Positions 11,310-23,715 of a DNA stretch of 64,000 nt are shown in pieces. Within the stretch, counting starts at the first letter, position 1. The number at the start of each line of letters is the position of its first letter. The stretch covers positions 3,479,501 through 3,543,500 of the forward strand of contig NC_063983.1 in assembly GCF_932276165.1 (NCBI RefSeq), in the 5' to 3' direction. The position numbers were made by a program, and so were the translations under genes. The notes under the pieces are model-generated. The model saw only the letters and a program-made list of their open reading frames with translations. It had not been told where the DNA came from and did no database searches. The stretch comes from Plutella xylostella (taxonomy: Eukaryota > Arthropoda > Insecta > Lepidoptera > Plutellidae).

Positions 11310-11515
11310 GCAATTGTTAGAAAGAGAGGAAGGGCTCTGTGGTAACCCTCTCTATCGGCTCGCGGCCTCTTTCACTTCAAATATAAGTCTTAAGGTGAAT
11401 ACGTTAGGTCTATTTTTGTTTGCATCATTTTGGTGAGTGCGCATTCCTGTTGTATTATTACTTCCATGAATTTCATTTTGTGTACCTCTACAATAAAGTG
11501 TTATCTATCTATCTA
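11310..11515 (+). mobile_element. LINE 3'-end fragment (plus)
   Basis: Inverted partner of 10380-10500. It ends with AATAAAGTGTT followed by a (ATCT)n tail, typical of an insect LINE 3' end. Confidence 0.45.
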
Positions 11516-11611
11516 CTCACCTTTACAATAGGTTTGGTGGAAACGCACCCTTATGTTGACACTATCAATGCAACAGTCAAACCGGGTGCAAGGGCAGATG
11601 TCAACTAAATA

Positions 11612-11758
11612 TATAGTGCCACAAACTTATCTGTTCCGGTGAGAGCGAACTAAATTGGTCCATATAATCTATGTCAATATGAAATTCATTTAGTAAGTAA
11701 TGAGGTATGGACCAATTTAGTTCGCTCTCACCGGAACAGATAAGTTTGTGGCACTATA
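11612..11758. mobile_element. Foldback MITE with perfect 53-bp inverted repeats
   Basis: 11612-11664 is an exact reverse complement of 11706-11758, with a 41-bp loop between. Ends are TATAGTGCCAC...GTGGCACTATA, which would fit a TA target duplication (Tc1/mariner type), although the palindromic ends make the boundary ambiguous. Perfect arms indicate a young insertion. Confidence 0.75.
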
Positions 11759-12054
11759 GATCCATGCAATGTGTATGATAAACACACAGCTTCTCAACCA
11801 ACTGGTGTACTTTGCAGTGGGTGACAGATTCATTAGCACACTTTATGACCTCAGATTAAATGGTTACGTAACCATAGAGTTAGTTTTCTATTTCTGACTC
11901 CATTTGCTATTATAGTCATAATAAATGTTTGGTAATGGCGAATGTAAGTAAGGCCTGTAAAATAGTTATTAAGTAGGTGATTACGAACTAAAAACTACAA
12001 AACTTTACTTATAATTATATGATTGTTCAGTTCATTTTATACAGTAATTGCTCA

Positions 12055-12375
12055 TCATCATCATCATCATCAGCCAATAATCATCCACTTCGTCTTCGGC
12101 CGTCCTCATCCAACCACTACCGGCTACCCGCCTAAGTTCGTCAGTGCAGCGGGCAGGAGGGCGTCCCACGCTGCGTTTCCCTGTTTGTGGTCTCCGCTCG
12201 AGAACTCATCTACCCCAACGGTTATCGTTTTTCGGCAGATATGATCCATCAGAGAAATCCCAAGCATAGCTCTCTCCATAGCATGCTGAGCGACTTTAAT
12301 TCGGTGGGCCAGTCCTACCGTCAGTGTGCACGTCTCTGCAACATACGTCATCACTGGCAGGACGCACTTATTGCT
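12055..12375 (-). pseudogene. Degraded RTE-type LINE fragment (RT C-terminus)
   Basis: On the minus strand, 12378-12124 encodes a C-terminal RT remnant including 'KCVLPVMTYVAET' and 'QHAMERAMLGISL', typical of RTE-like elements. A deletion follows, and the copy ends in a (GAT)n tract at 12055-12073. It is non-functional. Confidence 0.7.
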
Positions 12376-12733
12376 CACTTAGGGTGGCTGTTACGAACTT
12401 CTATTTAAATACTACATAAATTTATTTAGCTAATTTCGTTTAATGCACTAAACAATTTTATCCTAAACATGTTTAGCTTCATAATTCACCATGGTCTTTT
12501 GATTACTATTTAGTTAAATGCGTTTAGCATCCTGCAATTTGTTATTTACGTTCAGTTCCACATCTTTTAATGAGAGACTTCATATTTTTTATTGAACATT
12601 CGAAACGACTCAGCGTAAAACGGAGTCAATCTATCAATTTCAAACATAGAGAAAATAACACTACTTATTTCAAAACAAACTTTCACCGAGTGGTGGTGTT
12701 TGTATTTATTTGTTGTTGTGATTTCAAAGTAAA

Positions 12734-12898
12734 ATGAATAGTCAAGCAGCTTCTTCTCGTGTTCGTGCCCCTAATTTTACAAGGGAAGAACAAGATTTAT
12801 TGTGCAATGTATTGGAACCATACTTCCACATTATAGAGAGCAAAAAAACGTTGTTCCTGAATGGTATCAGGAGATTTAATGTATTTTTTATACAATAA
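12734..12898 (+). pseudogene. Truncated Myb/SANT-like accessory ORF of Harbinger element
   Basis: A 54-codon frame starts with ATG at 12734. Residues 12-39 ('APNFTREEQDLL...') resemble the first helix of the Myb/SANT-like DNA-binding domain encoded by the second gene of PIF/Harbinger transposons. After residue 39 the sequence crosses the internal deletion into reverse-strand transposase DNA, so the tail (LFLNGIRRFNVFFIQ) is junk. In the family this protein helps the transposase enter the nucleus and bind the element ends. Confidence 0.6.
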
Positions 12899-13702
12899 TG
12901 CTATTGCATGAGTAACTCTATGAATGATTCCGCAAGCTGTTGGTTCTTCCACACCTATCACATCTCCACAAGTAATTAACTGACTGCCAGTTGCATAATA
13001 TCGGAGTGTGCAAAACAACTGGTTCATTGGAGTAACTGCATTATTTCTGTAACAATAATTATAGGTATAAATAAAAGTATAAGATAATTATGTAGTCAGA
13101 TAACTTTATTATTTCAATACCTTAGCTACTTACCTGGTGGAAATAAATTCAAGATGATGTTGAATTTCTTGTAGTAGAAGCGATACAGTTTAGCGAGCGG
13201 TGGTAGCTCAGTCGGGTAAGCGCCCGCTTCTCACGCCAGAGATGCGGGTTTCGAATCCCGGCGCTGACATGTACCAATGAGTTCTTTTAACTTAAGTACA
13301 ATGTATATCATCGCTCTTACGGTGAAGGAAAACATCGTGAGGAAACCTGCATATCTAGATCTAGCACATCTAGATAATAATATGTGAACCCACCAACCCG
13401 CAGTGGACCAGGGTGGTGGGAAATGGTCCAAGCTTAGGAAGGCAGTTTAGATCTTGGGGATATGCACAAAGGTTCCACTCGAGAGAGCCAGGTGCAGGTA
13501 CTTACACCCCCACAGAGAATAGAATAGAATAGAATAGCGATACAGTTTGTTTTGTCAAACGAAATCTCATAACAATTTTTTTATCCGGTACTGTCTCAAA
13601 TAAGTTAGTTCTTTCTGCAATATAGCGTAATGAGCGAGGTCTATTCATATAGAGAAGTAATTCTTCATCATCGTCATCAAACAAAATATCCCACAAATAC
13701 AT
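12797..13702 (-). pseudogene. HARBI1-type transposase, broken by deletion and SINE
   Basis: Exon 1 starts at 13702 (MYLWDILFDDDDEELLLYM) and continues with the transposase N-terminal region 'ERTNLFETVPDKK'. It is interrupted at 13548 by a SINE; past the SINE (13179 down to about 13132) the same frame resumes and ends at a donor, GTAAGT. Exon 2 begins at 13046 after a TTACAG acceptor with 'LRYYATGSQ' and 'GVEEPTACGIIHRV', matching the HARBI1 helix-turn-helix and early DDE region. The DDE catalytic core is lost at the deletion near 12850. The family catalyses cut-and-paste transposition at TTA-like targets. Confidence 0.75.
13192..13536 (+). mobile_element. tRNA-derived SINE (family B) with 12-bp target duplication
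   Basis: The head carries pol III boxes: A box at TGGTAGCTCAGTCGGGTAAGC-like 13200-13220 and B box GGGTTTCGAATCCC at about 13245. The tail is (AGAAT)n. It is flanked by GCGATACAGTTT at 13180-13191 and 13537-13548. The insertion splits the Harbinger transposase exon and is therefore younger than that element. Confidence 0.9.
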
Positions 13703-14326
13703 TATTTATTAGATAACCTCAACATAACCTCTGAACAATGACCTCTGAATCTCTCACAGACAACAACTAGACATCACTGAGGAAAAATGCTAGAAATGGA
13801 AAAGTTCTCTTGACAGCCGGTCGGTCAGCTGTTCGCCGCGACTGACGCCATGACATGCGTAGTAGATAAATGTGTTTAGTAAAGTTAAATAGCCATTTGA
13901 CCGCATTTAGGTTTAACAGATTACTAATCATATTTAAGTCGTGGTAAAAGATGTTTTACGAAATTTTATTACAAATTGTGTTTAAATAAAAAGTTAAATA
14001 CATTTATCACTTTGATAAAAGCCACCCTTAATTCAATACAGGAAACTAGTAAGATACTTATGATAGAATATATTTGCCTTATATGTGGGTAATATTTATA
14101 CTTCATATTATAATAGCCACATAGTTTACATTCTGATCAATAGAATGAACACTTACAATATTGACTTCCTATTATGCGGAAGGATATTACAGTGGCGTGC
14201 AGGTTATTAGTACAGCGTTATTAAAGTTGAAGTAAATTAATGCCAATAATTCGATAATTATCAGTTATTTACGACATAGTTTCACAATAATATTCCCTAC
14301 CTACTTATCTATCCTATCCTAACTAT

Positions 14327-14517
14327 AATATTATAAATGCGAAAGTAACTGTGTCTGTCTGTCTGTTACTCTTTCACGCCAAAACTACTGAACGGATTTG
14401 AATGAAATTTGGTATACAGATGGTCTAGACCCTGAGATAGAACATAGGCTAATTTTTATCCCGGAATTCCTACGGGAAAACTTTTTAAGGCGAAGCGAGG
14501 CTCGCGGGAACAGCTAG
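14327..14517 (+). mobile_element. Helitron-like non-autonomous element, copy 1
   Basis: Starts TCCTAAC, has a (TCTG)n tract, the conserved stretch GAATGAAATTTGGTATACA, and ends GGGAACAGCTAG followed by T. TC...CTAG ends inserted between A and T fit Helitron-type short elements common in Lepidoptera. Confidence 0.6.
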
Positions 14518-15326
14518 TATTTAATAAGTAGCCTTTTGAATAAGTAATCTGTAAACATTATAAGGTACCTTCCTAGTATAAGGTATATTTTAATAGTTAT
14601 CGCCGCCAGCTTCGCATCACTTTTAAGGTTTTCCATTGATGAAAGTTTGGAACTAAGTATTTTTCCAATTTCATGTTTAATTATAGGAAAATAAAAATAA
14701 AAACGTTAGGGCTGTTCCAGAAAATATTTAACAGGTAATCTAATAAACGTAATAAACCTCATTAGCTGATTACAAATACTTTGGCAGAACACGATTGAGA
14801 TAAGCTCATCCACGCTCCAACACCACTAGTTATAAACATTATCTGTAAATAACTCGGCTGCAGAACATGCATTGATTACTCATTCAGTACAATCGTGACT
14901 CGGTCATTGACCCCTGACACTAGCGCACTGATTGAGCTATCATTCGACTCATCTTTAGTAACACAACTTTGCCTTTGTGTATGTACACTATGTAGTCTAT
15001 GTACTCAGTTACATGTAAGACGGTACGCAGTACGCACTGTTATGTCTATGAATTATTGGTATTTTTTTGTAATAGTAAAGCGTAACCTGAAAGGGGCTCT
15101 TTTTAACACACACACACAATAACTTATTCCGGCCTGCGTCATATAATGTTGTATCTCTAAAATATAACTTTTCCAAAAAGCCAATTAAAAATAATGCAAA
15201 CTCATTCTGCAGTTACTCGCTGTTACTCTCACATTATGCATCAACAGATTAAAATTCATATTTTTTCAGAATATCAATTTCTCAAAAGCACTCACGTACG
15301 GTAAAAAATATAACGTGTGATTGTAT
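14518..15326. other. Gene-free stretch
   Basis: AT-rich, with a short (CA)n tract at about 15108-15118. No gene, RNA or bounded element recognised. Confidence 0.5.
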
Positions 15327-15564
15327 ACAGGGTGTTACCAAAGTGATATTAAAATAGTAAATCAATGAGGGTGACTCTTTACGATCATTCTGAAAAGCTT
15401 TGGTTTTGTGTCTCTATGTCTCCATAGTAAAAACCATAAGTTTCTAAATACAGTTTTTTTTCGAAAATTTTCAAAGTCTCTGTACAAAATTTGTTGAGTA
15501 TGACCCCCAGAGTCACCCCTTTCGGCTTATTATATACCTACCTACCCTTTTTGCAACATCCTGT
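15327..15564. mobile_element. MITE with ACAGGGTGTT-type ends
   Basis: Left end ACAGGGTGTTACC; right end is the imperfect reverse complement (GCAACATCCTGT); TA flanks both sides. Related ends occur at 51494-51646 and a half-copy at about 63026-63060. Confidence 0.55.
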
Positions 15565-16290
15565 ATACTGTGTGCCAAAATTAATGAAATTGGTATAAAT
15601 ATAAAGAATTGCTTTCATTAATTTGAGCATTCCGCTTGCTCAGCGGAAGTCGGACGGAAGTTTTTTTTTTCTTAAAGAAAAAAGTTGATTGAATAAGTAT
15701 TTAATACAATAGCACTTATTGACAAGTAGCTAGACCACCCGCTGAGTAATTATGTGCCTCGTCACCGAACGCTAAAGAGTCGTGAGAATGCGTCCGCCAT
15801 GATGAAACCATGTGGACTGTTGGATAGACTGGGAAATATAATTTCCGTTGCGAATGGATATAGAATTACATTGCAATTATTATTTAATAACTTTCATGAA
15901 ACGGCCTTAAAATCCTGTCCGTTCATGACACACATAATTTTGTATAATTGTACATTTGTAGAGTTTTAGCCTTAATCAAAATACTACTACAGACACCGCA
16001 TGTAATAAGTATACATGTATACTTACTATACCTAGTTAAAGCAATACTTTAAGTGAGAAAAAATAAGACTAGACGGTACTTATTCACTGTCAATAGCCCA
16101 TAGAAATCTGTCACAATAGCACAATTTACTTCTTTTTTTTCTTTCCTAATAGTCAATCTTACTCAGATCTTACTATTATTTGTTGAAATTGACAAATCGT
16201 TACGTCATTTATTCCCTATTCAGATGTTTTGTAAACAAAATTATTTCTACGAAAATCGTGATTTATGGGGAAGGTTCCCTTCTGTACTTG
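15565..16290. other. Gene-free stretch
   Basis: No coding region or repeat boundary recognised. Contains poly-T/poly-A runs around 15660. Confidence 0.5.
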
Positions 16291-16578
16291 TATTGATTAA
16301 ATCAATCAATTTATTTATAACGAATTTATGTGCGTAAAATAGCAAAAGCTGTAAAATCAAAACGGACAATGGATCACCACAAGCTATTCCTTATCTCTAT
16401 CATAATTTATCTACTAGTGAAGTGAATATTATCTTGATTGATATTGTATTGATTAAATCAATCAATTTATTTATAACGAATTTATGTGCATAAAATAGCA
16501 AAAGCTGTAAAATCAAAACAGACAATGGATCACCACAAGCTATTCCTTATCTCTATCATAATTTATCTACTAGTGAAG
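16291..16578. repeat. Two-copy tandem duplication, period 156 bp
   Basis: 16291-16422 and 16447-16578 are nearly identical (132 bp). The two differences I see are both G in copy 1 versus A in copy 2. Each unit begins with the small palindrome TTGATTAAATCAA. Confidence 0.85.
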
Positions 16579-17576
16579 TTTTTATTTATTTATTGAATTA
16601 TAGGTAATTTTTAATACATAAATAACAAGCTTAAAGATACTAAGTGAATTGAGCGTAATGATTTCGAACCTAACGACAGTCTGCACCTTGTCAAGTGAAA
16701 AACCTATAGGCCATCACACCTTTACCTGCCAGGATAGCTATAGAAACAGACACATGTAGTACACAGTAGTACTTGAAATGCTTGTTCTGATATCGGTGCA
16801 AATAAAATATTTGCAAATAAAAAAATAATGGCGCTACTTAGCGAAAACATATTTATAATGATCATCAGGTCACACGATATTATGATGATGACAATATGAG
16901 GTAAGTAAGAATAATTATGTCATGTGAATTTATGTTAAGTGCTCGTTTGTTTAAAAAATAGTACCTAGTCTGATGTAGTTTTGTTATTTAAAACAAACCA
17001 GGCTAACATAATGTAGCAATAGCAATACGAAATATCATACCTATAACTTTGTAACTTAATTGCGTAAAAAAGGATTAATATTTACGATAAACAATTAAGA
17101 TAAAAAGTTCCATATTATACTTTCACATGCATTTTTGGTTAATTTTACAAAAAAATATAAGGCTGTTTTAATTTCTCTTTTTAGGGTCCCGTACCTCAAT
17201 AGGCAAAAACGGGAGAAGATTTTTCGTCTATCAGTTGTCTGTCCAAGACCCTTTTTTTGGGAGCGTGTAAATATATCGAGAAACATTTGAGCTACGGTCT
17301 TTTAAGGTGATTTGCAAGGCCAACTAGCCCTTCCAATTGAAAAAACCTAACATGTTTGGAGGTAGGTTCTAGAAATTGAAATTATCATGTCGTAAATCGA
17401 AATTTGGCAAGTTGTATCTAGGTACTGTCTAATACTACAAATTGAGGAAAATATCTGCATACTAGACATTTTAAATTAAATGCAGTACTTATGTAAATAA
17501 ATAACACTGTACGTATACTACGTATTATATATGATGAAAAAGATGGTACGTTTGCGGGATTTATTTTTATAGATAA

Positions 17577-17783
17577 CTAGCTGTGCCCGCGAGTTTCGCT
17601 TCGCCTTAAAAAGTTTTCCCGTGGGAATTCCGGGATAAAAAGTAGCCTATGTTCTTTCCCAGGGTCTAGCCCGTATGTATACCAAATTTCATTCAAATCC
17701 GTTCAGTAGTTTTGGCGTGAAAGAGTAACAGACAGACAGACAGACAGACACAGTTACTTTCGCATTTATAATATTAGTTAGGA
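17577..17783 (-). mobile_element. Helitron-like non-autonomous element, copy 2
   Basis: Reverse-orientation copy of the element at 14327: CTAG end at 17577-17580, (CAGA)n tract at about 17728-17750, and the GGA end at 17781-17783 followed by T. Confidence 0.6.
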
Positions 17784-18649
17784 TACGGAACCCTTCTTGC
17801 CCGAGTCCAACTTGCACTTTGTATTAGTACTGCCGTCGCGTCGCGAGACGTCGGTAATAAAGTTTATGACACACTAATAAAGTGCAGATCACACGTCCGA
17901 TCTAGACGGGTCACGAAATTAAAACGGTGTCTGTGAAAATAACCGTGTTACTGATTACAGATGAGGACTATGTCACAAGGAAAGTGTCTCAGTAAACGAT
18001 TAAAGTACAAGTAGGTGGAGGTTAGATCCATAACAAATGAGAAAAAAAAACATGAAAATCAGTCTATCACTTCATTCATGCTTCAAAGCTCTGAGGTAGG
18101 AGCTGTTTCCCTAGCACATAATATTATTAATCTAATTTAACAGTTGTTTGGCAGATCGGCAGTGATGCAGGATTGTTTTTATGGTAGTTAGGCATAAAAC
18201 AGACGCAGTCACAATAGATCTTTTAGGTTGCAGTGGCGAATGGGCACTATGGTTGGTAAGGTAATAGTTTTTAATATACTAATAGGTCTGGCGACTAATG
18301 AGAACGCATTCTGATAAATGATAGTGTAGAAAAATGCCATTTAGATTTAAGAAAAATCACACACATATGGGACACACACACAGAGTTGATGTTTGAAAAG
18401 TTGCTCTTGCTCCTTTACCATGTTCACTTCAGTTACATAGAATAGAATAGAATAGAATACTAATTTATAATACTAATACATAGTACCTATTAAGTATTTA
18501 ATTGCCGTTATTCATATGTATATTTTCCTCCTCTATAAATAGTTTCAAAGACACACCACACTCACATTACTAAACCATTGTCATTGATCTGTCAAAAGAT
18601 CGACACGCATTCCAGGATTCAACATTAGACCGATCCGGCATCCGACCCA

Positions 18650-18868
18650 TCCTAACTAATAATGATATTATTAAATGTGAAAGTAACTGTGTCTGTCTGT
18701 CTGTCTGTCTGTCTGTTACTCTTTAACGCCAAAACTACTGCACAGATTTGAATGAAATTTGGTATACATATGGTTTAGACCCTCAGAAAGAACATAGGCT
18801 ACTTTTTATCCCAGAATTTTTCACGGAAAAACTTTTTAAGGCGAGGTGAAGCCCGCGGGAACAGTTAG
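18650..18868 (+). mobile_element. Helitron-like non-autonomous element, copy 3
   Basis: Same family as 14327 with a longer (TCTG)n tract. The 3' end is TTAG in place of CTAG. Confidence 0.6.
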
Positions 18869-21240
18869 TATACTATATCCATGCGCATACGCATACCGAC
18901 CGGACCAATTCGTCTTGTGGACTCTTCATAATGAGGTAACGCGGGCAACCTGACCCGCATTAGGGGATAATGGGCTCAATCTTAGACTAACAATATACGT
19001 ACGAGATGGAGTGTATGTGCTAAAGAAACGTCTCGACAAATAACACCCCACTTCTACCACTAAGCTCTTAGTTAGGATTTTAGTTAGGTTAGAAGATTTG
19101 CGACTTTATTAATTGATACAAATGTTGTCATTAGGTTGAACTTAAAAAGGTTTGCCAGTAAACAAAATGGTTGTCATTAGATTGAACTTAAAACGGTTTG
19201 ACAATAAACAAAAAGCGGACAGTTGTTAGCTTTGTTTTTGTATGTGACACACCATCTTTTGCGCACATTGTTAATCTAAGGGCAAGATGGAAGCATAGAG
19301 AGTAGGCATTGATGTCCTATTGTCCCCTGATAATGTTCACTTTCATACGTCCCTGCCTGTCAATCGTGGGTGATAGGCGTGAAATCTGTCGGCTAGTTTG
19401 AGATCCACTGCGGTGGTCTCGTGGTGACATTAAGTCCAGGAGGCTTGGACTTAAGGAAAACAGATAAGAAATGCTATTGGGCCTTTCTGGAGGCATAGTA
19501 GGTACAGCTGACACGGCACGTTAAAGGCATAGCCTAATATTAGTATATTAGTCTCTCGTATAGTGGAGGTATTTGTTTTAAATTGGGCAGATTGGGCTTA
19601 ACCTCGAGGTTTTATAGGATTTACTGTAAATATGTTTGAGTTAAGGCAGATTGTGTTGGGGTAGGCAGGATTATAATATAGTACAGTCAGCTACAAAAGT
19701 TTAACTATAAATATATGTATGTAAGTAGTTTTCAAGACATCGATGCACTCTAATGTAGAGCTTAACATAATAGAGATTAAGTACATCATGGTGGAACTTT
19801 ATTGAAGTAGCAACTTGATTCGTTGATTAATGAAAGGAGGTGAATAGGAGGTCAAATTAACACTTACAGTGTTAATGAGGTAAAAGCTAGGTGATAGGTG
19901 GATTTTTAGATCTACATTTCGCGGGCTATTTTGGACTCTCCTATTATTTAATTCATCTAAAGCTTGATGTTCCCAACGATCAAATTCAGTTAACGATACA
20001 CTGTTGTCAATACATCATAGTTTTTTTTTACACCCGCATTCGATCAATCTTCTTACCTATTACTTAGGTAACCATCTGTCTTGTCATCGTAATCCGCAGA
20101 TGTAACATGTGTAAGAATAAATTTGTGGTTTGTTTGCCTTTTTACTGCCGAAATCGTGTTCTTGTAGAAATTGAATTTGTTAATATATTGTTGCGTAAGA
20201 GCCCTTCTCTGGTAAGATTAGATAATCCCCAAGGTAAGCATATGTTTATTTATGCATATAATATGGATTAGATATTTATATAGGTACACAATATTATAAA
20301 TGCAATAACAGTATTATTTTTAAAGGAGATCCTTTTAAAATTGATATTCTTTATAATTTACTGAAGAACTTAACTTACAGAGTTGGAATATCGATCGAAT
20401 CCAAATATATAAAACATTATTTTTTTAAAACCAAATAGTACCTAATATTTATTATTTTAATCTCAAAATAAAACAATAAGTATGTTGATAACGACTTTAA
20501 AAATAAGTTCTGCTTATTTTAACCGTGTATAAAATAAATTTACACGCTGAACAAATTAGTATCAATCATAAATAACACACAGCGGTTAAAAAGAACATCA
20601 GCGCACAATCTATAGTTAGTATCGAAAACGCATTTGTCATTTTTATACCAAAGACACCACCCCTGTGTCAGGGATAAAAGCACAGATAAAGGTATAGAAT
20701 AAACAGACCAGTAAAGAAGGCATCATTAAAACTACACTCCTGATAAAAAACTCAAAAGTTGACAACCCTGCTCCAGCGTAGCCTGGCCTGTCGCGCAACG
20801 GGTTTTGTAAGGAGGATAATCGGGGTAGCAAGGTCAAGTTTAACTGGAAACGTTGGGTAGGGGATGACAATTTGTTAAGGGTTGTGCTTACGTGCTCAGC
20901 ATAGCATGAATCGTGGGAATGTATGGAATGGTCGCCCGGCCATACCCAATTTGCATGGACATGAAGGCATTAAAGAGATGATAAATAGAAAAATGTTTGG
21001 TTACACTATTGGGATGGATTAGGTTTTTAAGGGTTCTGAAGTTATTTATAACATTATTTTACTCGATAAAAAAATATATGTACTTAATAAGTAAAATATG
21101 TCTAGTTTGTTCAGTTAGATATTGATTTTAATCCAATTTGAACTCCTAGATTAATTAACAAAATAAAATAATATAGATAGGTTTATATGAGTAATTATGC
21201 ATCTACTTAAATTGAAATAAAATTACCGACCTGACTTTAA
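18869..21240. other. Gene-free stretch with a small tandem repeat
   Basis: Holds a two-unit, 46-bp tandem repeat at 19124-19215 (units begin GTTGTCATTAG). No coding region is supported; short frames around 20643-20870 have no recognisable domain. Confidence 0.5.
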
Positions 21241-21864
21241 TTATGTTTACACATAAATGTAATTTCAATATCTAAGCTAGAAAAATCTAAGCCATTAGTC
21301 CGTTGCGGGGCGGAGGTTAACGGGCAGGGTCGCCACGGGCTACACTGTGTCCGGAGCGCGGGCAGATTTTCCCGGCACCAAGCACTAAATGACGTAGTAA
21401 AAAGAGGCCTAACATCAGCAGGCATCCCCTGTGCTCTCGAACCAAGAGGGTTGTCTCGTACGGACGGGAAGAGACCAGACGGGTTAACGCTGATTCCGTG
21501 GGAGAAAGGCCGCTGTCTACTGTGGGACGCTACTTGCGTGTGCACATTTGCACAATCACACTTAGCGGCCACCACAGTGACAGCGGGCGCTGCCGCGGAG
21601 TCAGCGGCGAGGGCAAAAACTTTAAAGTACTCAAATCTCTTGCCTTCATTCATCTTTGTCCCTCTGGCCATAGAGACCACCGGCGCATGGGGAAGGCAGG
21701 GGAAAGCCTTTGTGAAAGAAATAGGAAGAAGAATGAGGGACAAGGGGCTCGACCCCCGGTCCGGAGCATTCCTCCTACAAAGGCTCTCCCTTGCCGTCCA
21801 GAGGGGCAATGCGGCGTCCATTTTAGGCACATGCACCAGTCATATACCGGACCGCCCCCAATAG
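21241..21864 (+). pseudogene. 3' end of a retroelement polyprotein (nuclease-like C-terminal domain)
   Basis: The plus-strand frame contains 'RCGAEVNGQGRHGLHC', 'RFSRHQALNDVVKRG', 'GKRPDGLTLIPW', 'LLWDATCV' and the final 'LLQRLSLAVQRGNAASI'. I recognise this combination from the C-terminal part of reverse-transcriptase proteins widespread in invertebrate genomes. The order R-H...RPDG...WD looks like a PD-(D/E)xK-type nuclease, but that is inference. No RT domain precedes it: the similarity starts near 21290, so this is a 5'-truncated copy. The stop is at 21862. An overlapping minus-strand frame is a shadow. Confidence 0.6.
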
Positions 21865-23585
21865 GTCAGTTTTAGGTTTCAGTTTCATACATAAATATTA
21901 TTCTAATTCTTAGCGTTTTTTTTGTCTATATTTTCATACTTAGTTTAATAATTTAGTTAGTTATTAGTGCCTATTTAATTTTATCTAGTTATAAGTTTTG
22001 TGTTAAATTGTATTAGTTATATATTCATAATCTTATTAAATAAACTTCTCAGCCATTTTAATTCTCTCAGGGATTTCTTTCTTATTTCTATTTACTATTT
22101 ACGGAACCCTAACATGCAGCAAGCAGCAGTTAAAAATTGTTAATGATTTGGAAATATTTGCATTGTGTGGATGCATTTAAGTCTATTATACTCTCAACAT
22201 TACAAGAATAGAAACCAGTTTTTTTTTCTAACTTGTGAATTGAAGGAGTTTGTCTGCGGGTAGCTAAGTACATTATGCAATTGGGTTGGCTAATGTTAAT
22301 AAAAATATTATGATGTTAAAATTAACAAAACCTCGACTTTTAATTCTTATAAAATTTTAATAGAATGGAGTTTAGAATATTCAAAAACCGACAGAAACGA
22401 ACACCAAATTAATAAGTTTTATTTATTTAATAACTAAAACCTATCAATAAGCTGTATTGAGCTGTACTCCAATGCGATAGGCAAGAAACAGTTTATAGTA
22501 AAAATTTAACCCTATAATTTCTAACACAGCAGGTATGAATAATTCCTATTGAATTCGACCAGAGAATAACGCGAACATTTTACTACATACGATTCCTTAA
22601 AACATATTATTATAATATATTTAATACATAACTTCCTTATATTCCCTCCCGTTTCCTGACACGCCAGTACAAGCATTTGATTAAAGTGTGTCGGTGTCAT
22701 AGAACCGTAATGTACCATTTTGCTACCATTTCCTAGACAATTCAAAGTTAACAGCCGTCAATAGACACTGCGGGGAAAGTGGCAGCTGCACTATACAATA
22801 TACATCACGTTTATTACACACATACGGACCAAACTACAGTTTGACTGACTGTCTGTCCGGTTTATTGTTATTATTAGTATTAAATGGGTGTAGAGTGTAG
22901 GTGGCCGATGTAGTGGGCTATCATATCGCCCTATCTACAGCTGTGTTCGTGTGATTAAGCGCGGGCTGATTCTACTATTAAAGTCCACCTGGTAGACTTG
23001 GAGTTAGATCCCTATGTTTCGAGAGAGTTCGGGCTTTTTTAGAATAAAGATAAAGATACCTAACTACCTAGAATACCTAAATACTCTTTATTGCACACAA
23101 ACAGAAACAGTTTCACAAACATAGAAAAGAAATAGTACAATCGGCGGCCTTATTACTAAAAGTAATTCTTCCAGACAACCACATAGACAATATGAAAATT
23201 GGTAACGTGCTAAAACAAGAGATATTTATAAACTGCACTTATATTATAAACGATAAGAACTGTATATTATAACGATAGAATAATCTGTGGCTCAGACAAC
23301 TCTGAAAATAAGAAATAAGAAAAAAATTGCAGCAATGCATATTCTGGTTCTGTCCTCGGCCCTCCTCATTCAGCCACAACCCGTCGTTATACAAGGTGGT
23401 GCAAAGGTGGCATAGTAAGTGATAGATACCTATACATGTTTAAAACCCTCTACCTAACCTGCCTTCGGTTCTCCTTTCAGCGGGTGTAAGAATTAACGAC
23501 TCTCCTACACAGTAAGGCGTCATATTTGCTATATGCTACACATTTTAATTATTATAATAATAAACAATATATTAATAATAATATA
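21865..23585. other. Gene-free stretch
   Basis: The first about 190 bp (to an AATAAA at about 22038) is probably the 3' untranslated part of the retroelement fragment. The rest is AT-rich with no recognised feature. Confidence 0.5.
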
Positions 23586-23715
23586 AACACTCACACCTTG
23601 TACTAATGTACTCCCTTGCGGGGTAGGCAGAGGTGCATTGCTGCACCCACTTTTCGCCAGTGTTTATGTTAGTCCCAATGTAATAGAGGACGGGCCTATT
23701 GCCATTTTAATTATA
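23586..23715 (-). mobile_element. SINE family A, 3' fragment
   Basis: Matches the body of the SINEs at 31403 and 59600 (ACTCCCTTGCGGGGTAGGC, GGTGCATTGCTGCACCCAC). The tRNA-like head is missing. Confidence 0.8.

Larger units (their letters stand above)
12382..14027. mobile_element. PIF/Harbinger DNA transposon, internally deleted
   Basis: The ends GGGTGGCTGTTA and (reverse complement) GGGTGGCTTTTA are flanked on both sides by TTA (12379-12381, 14028-14030), the characteristic 3-bp target duplication of PIF/Harbinger. Inside, two convergent genes remain: a Myb/SANT-like ORF on plus near the left end and an HARBI1-type transposase on minus near the right end. Both lose their 3' parts at one deletion junction near 12850. 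A SINE sits inside the transposase exon. The copy is dead but diagnostic. Confidence 0.88.

Noticed and set aside
13200..13270. tRNA gene candidate
   Set aside because: A and B boxes are present but the sequence continues into a SINE body with an (AGAAT)n tail and target duplications.
21237..21836. 199-aa minus-strand frame
   Set aside because: It overlaps the recognisable plus-strand retroelement domain and shows no domain of its own.
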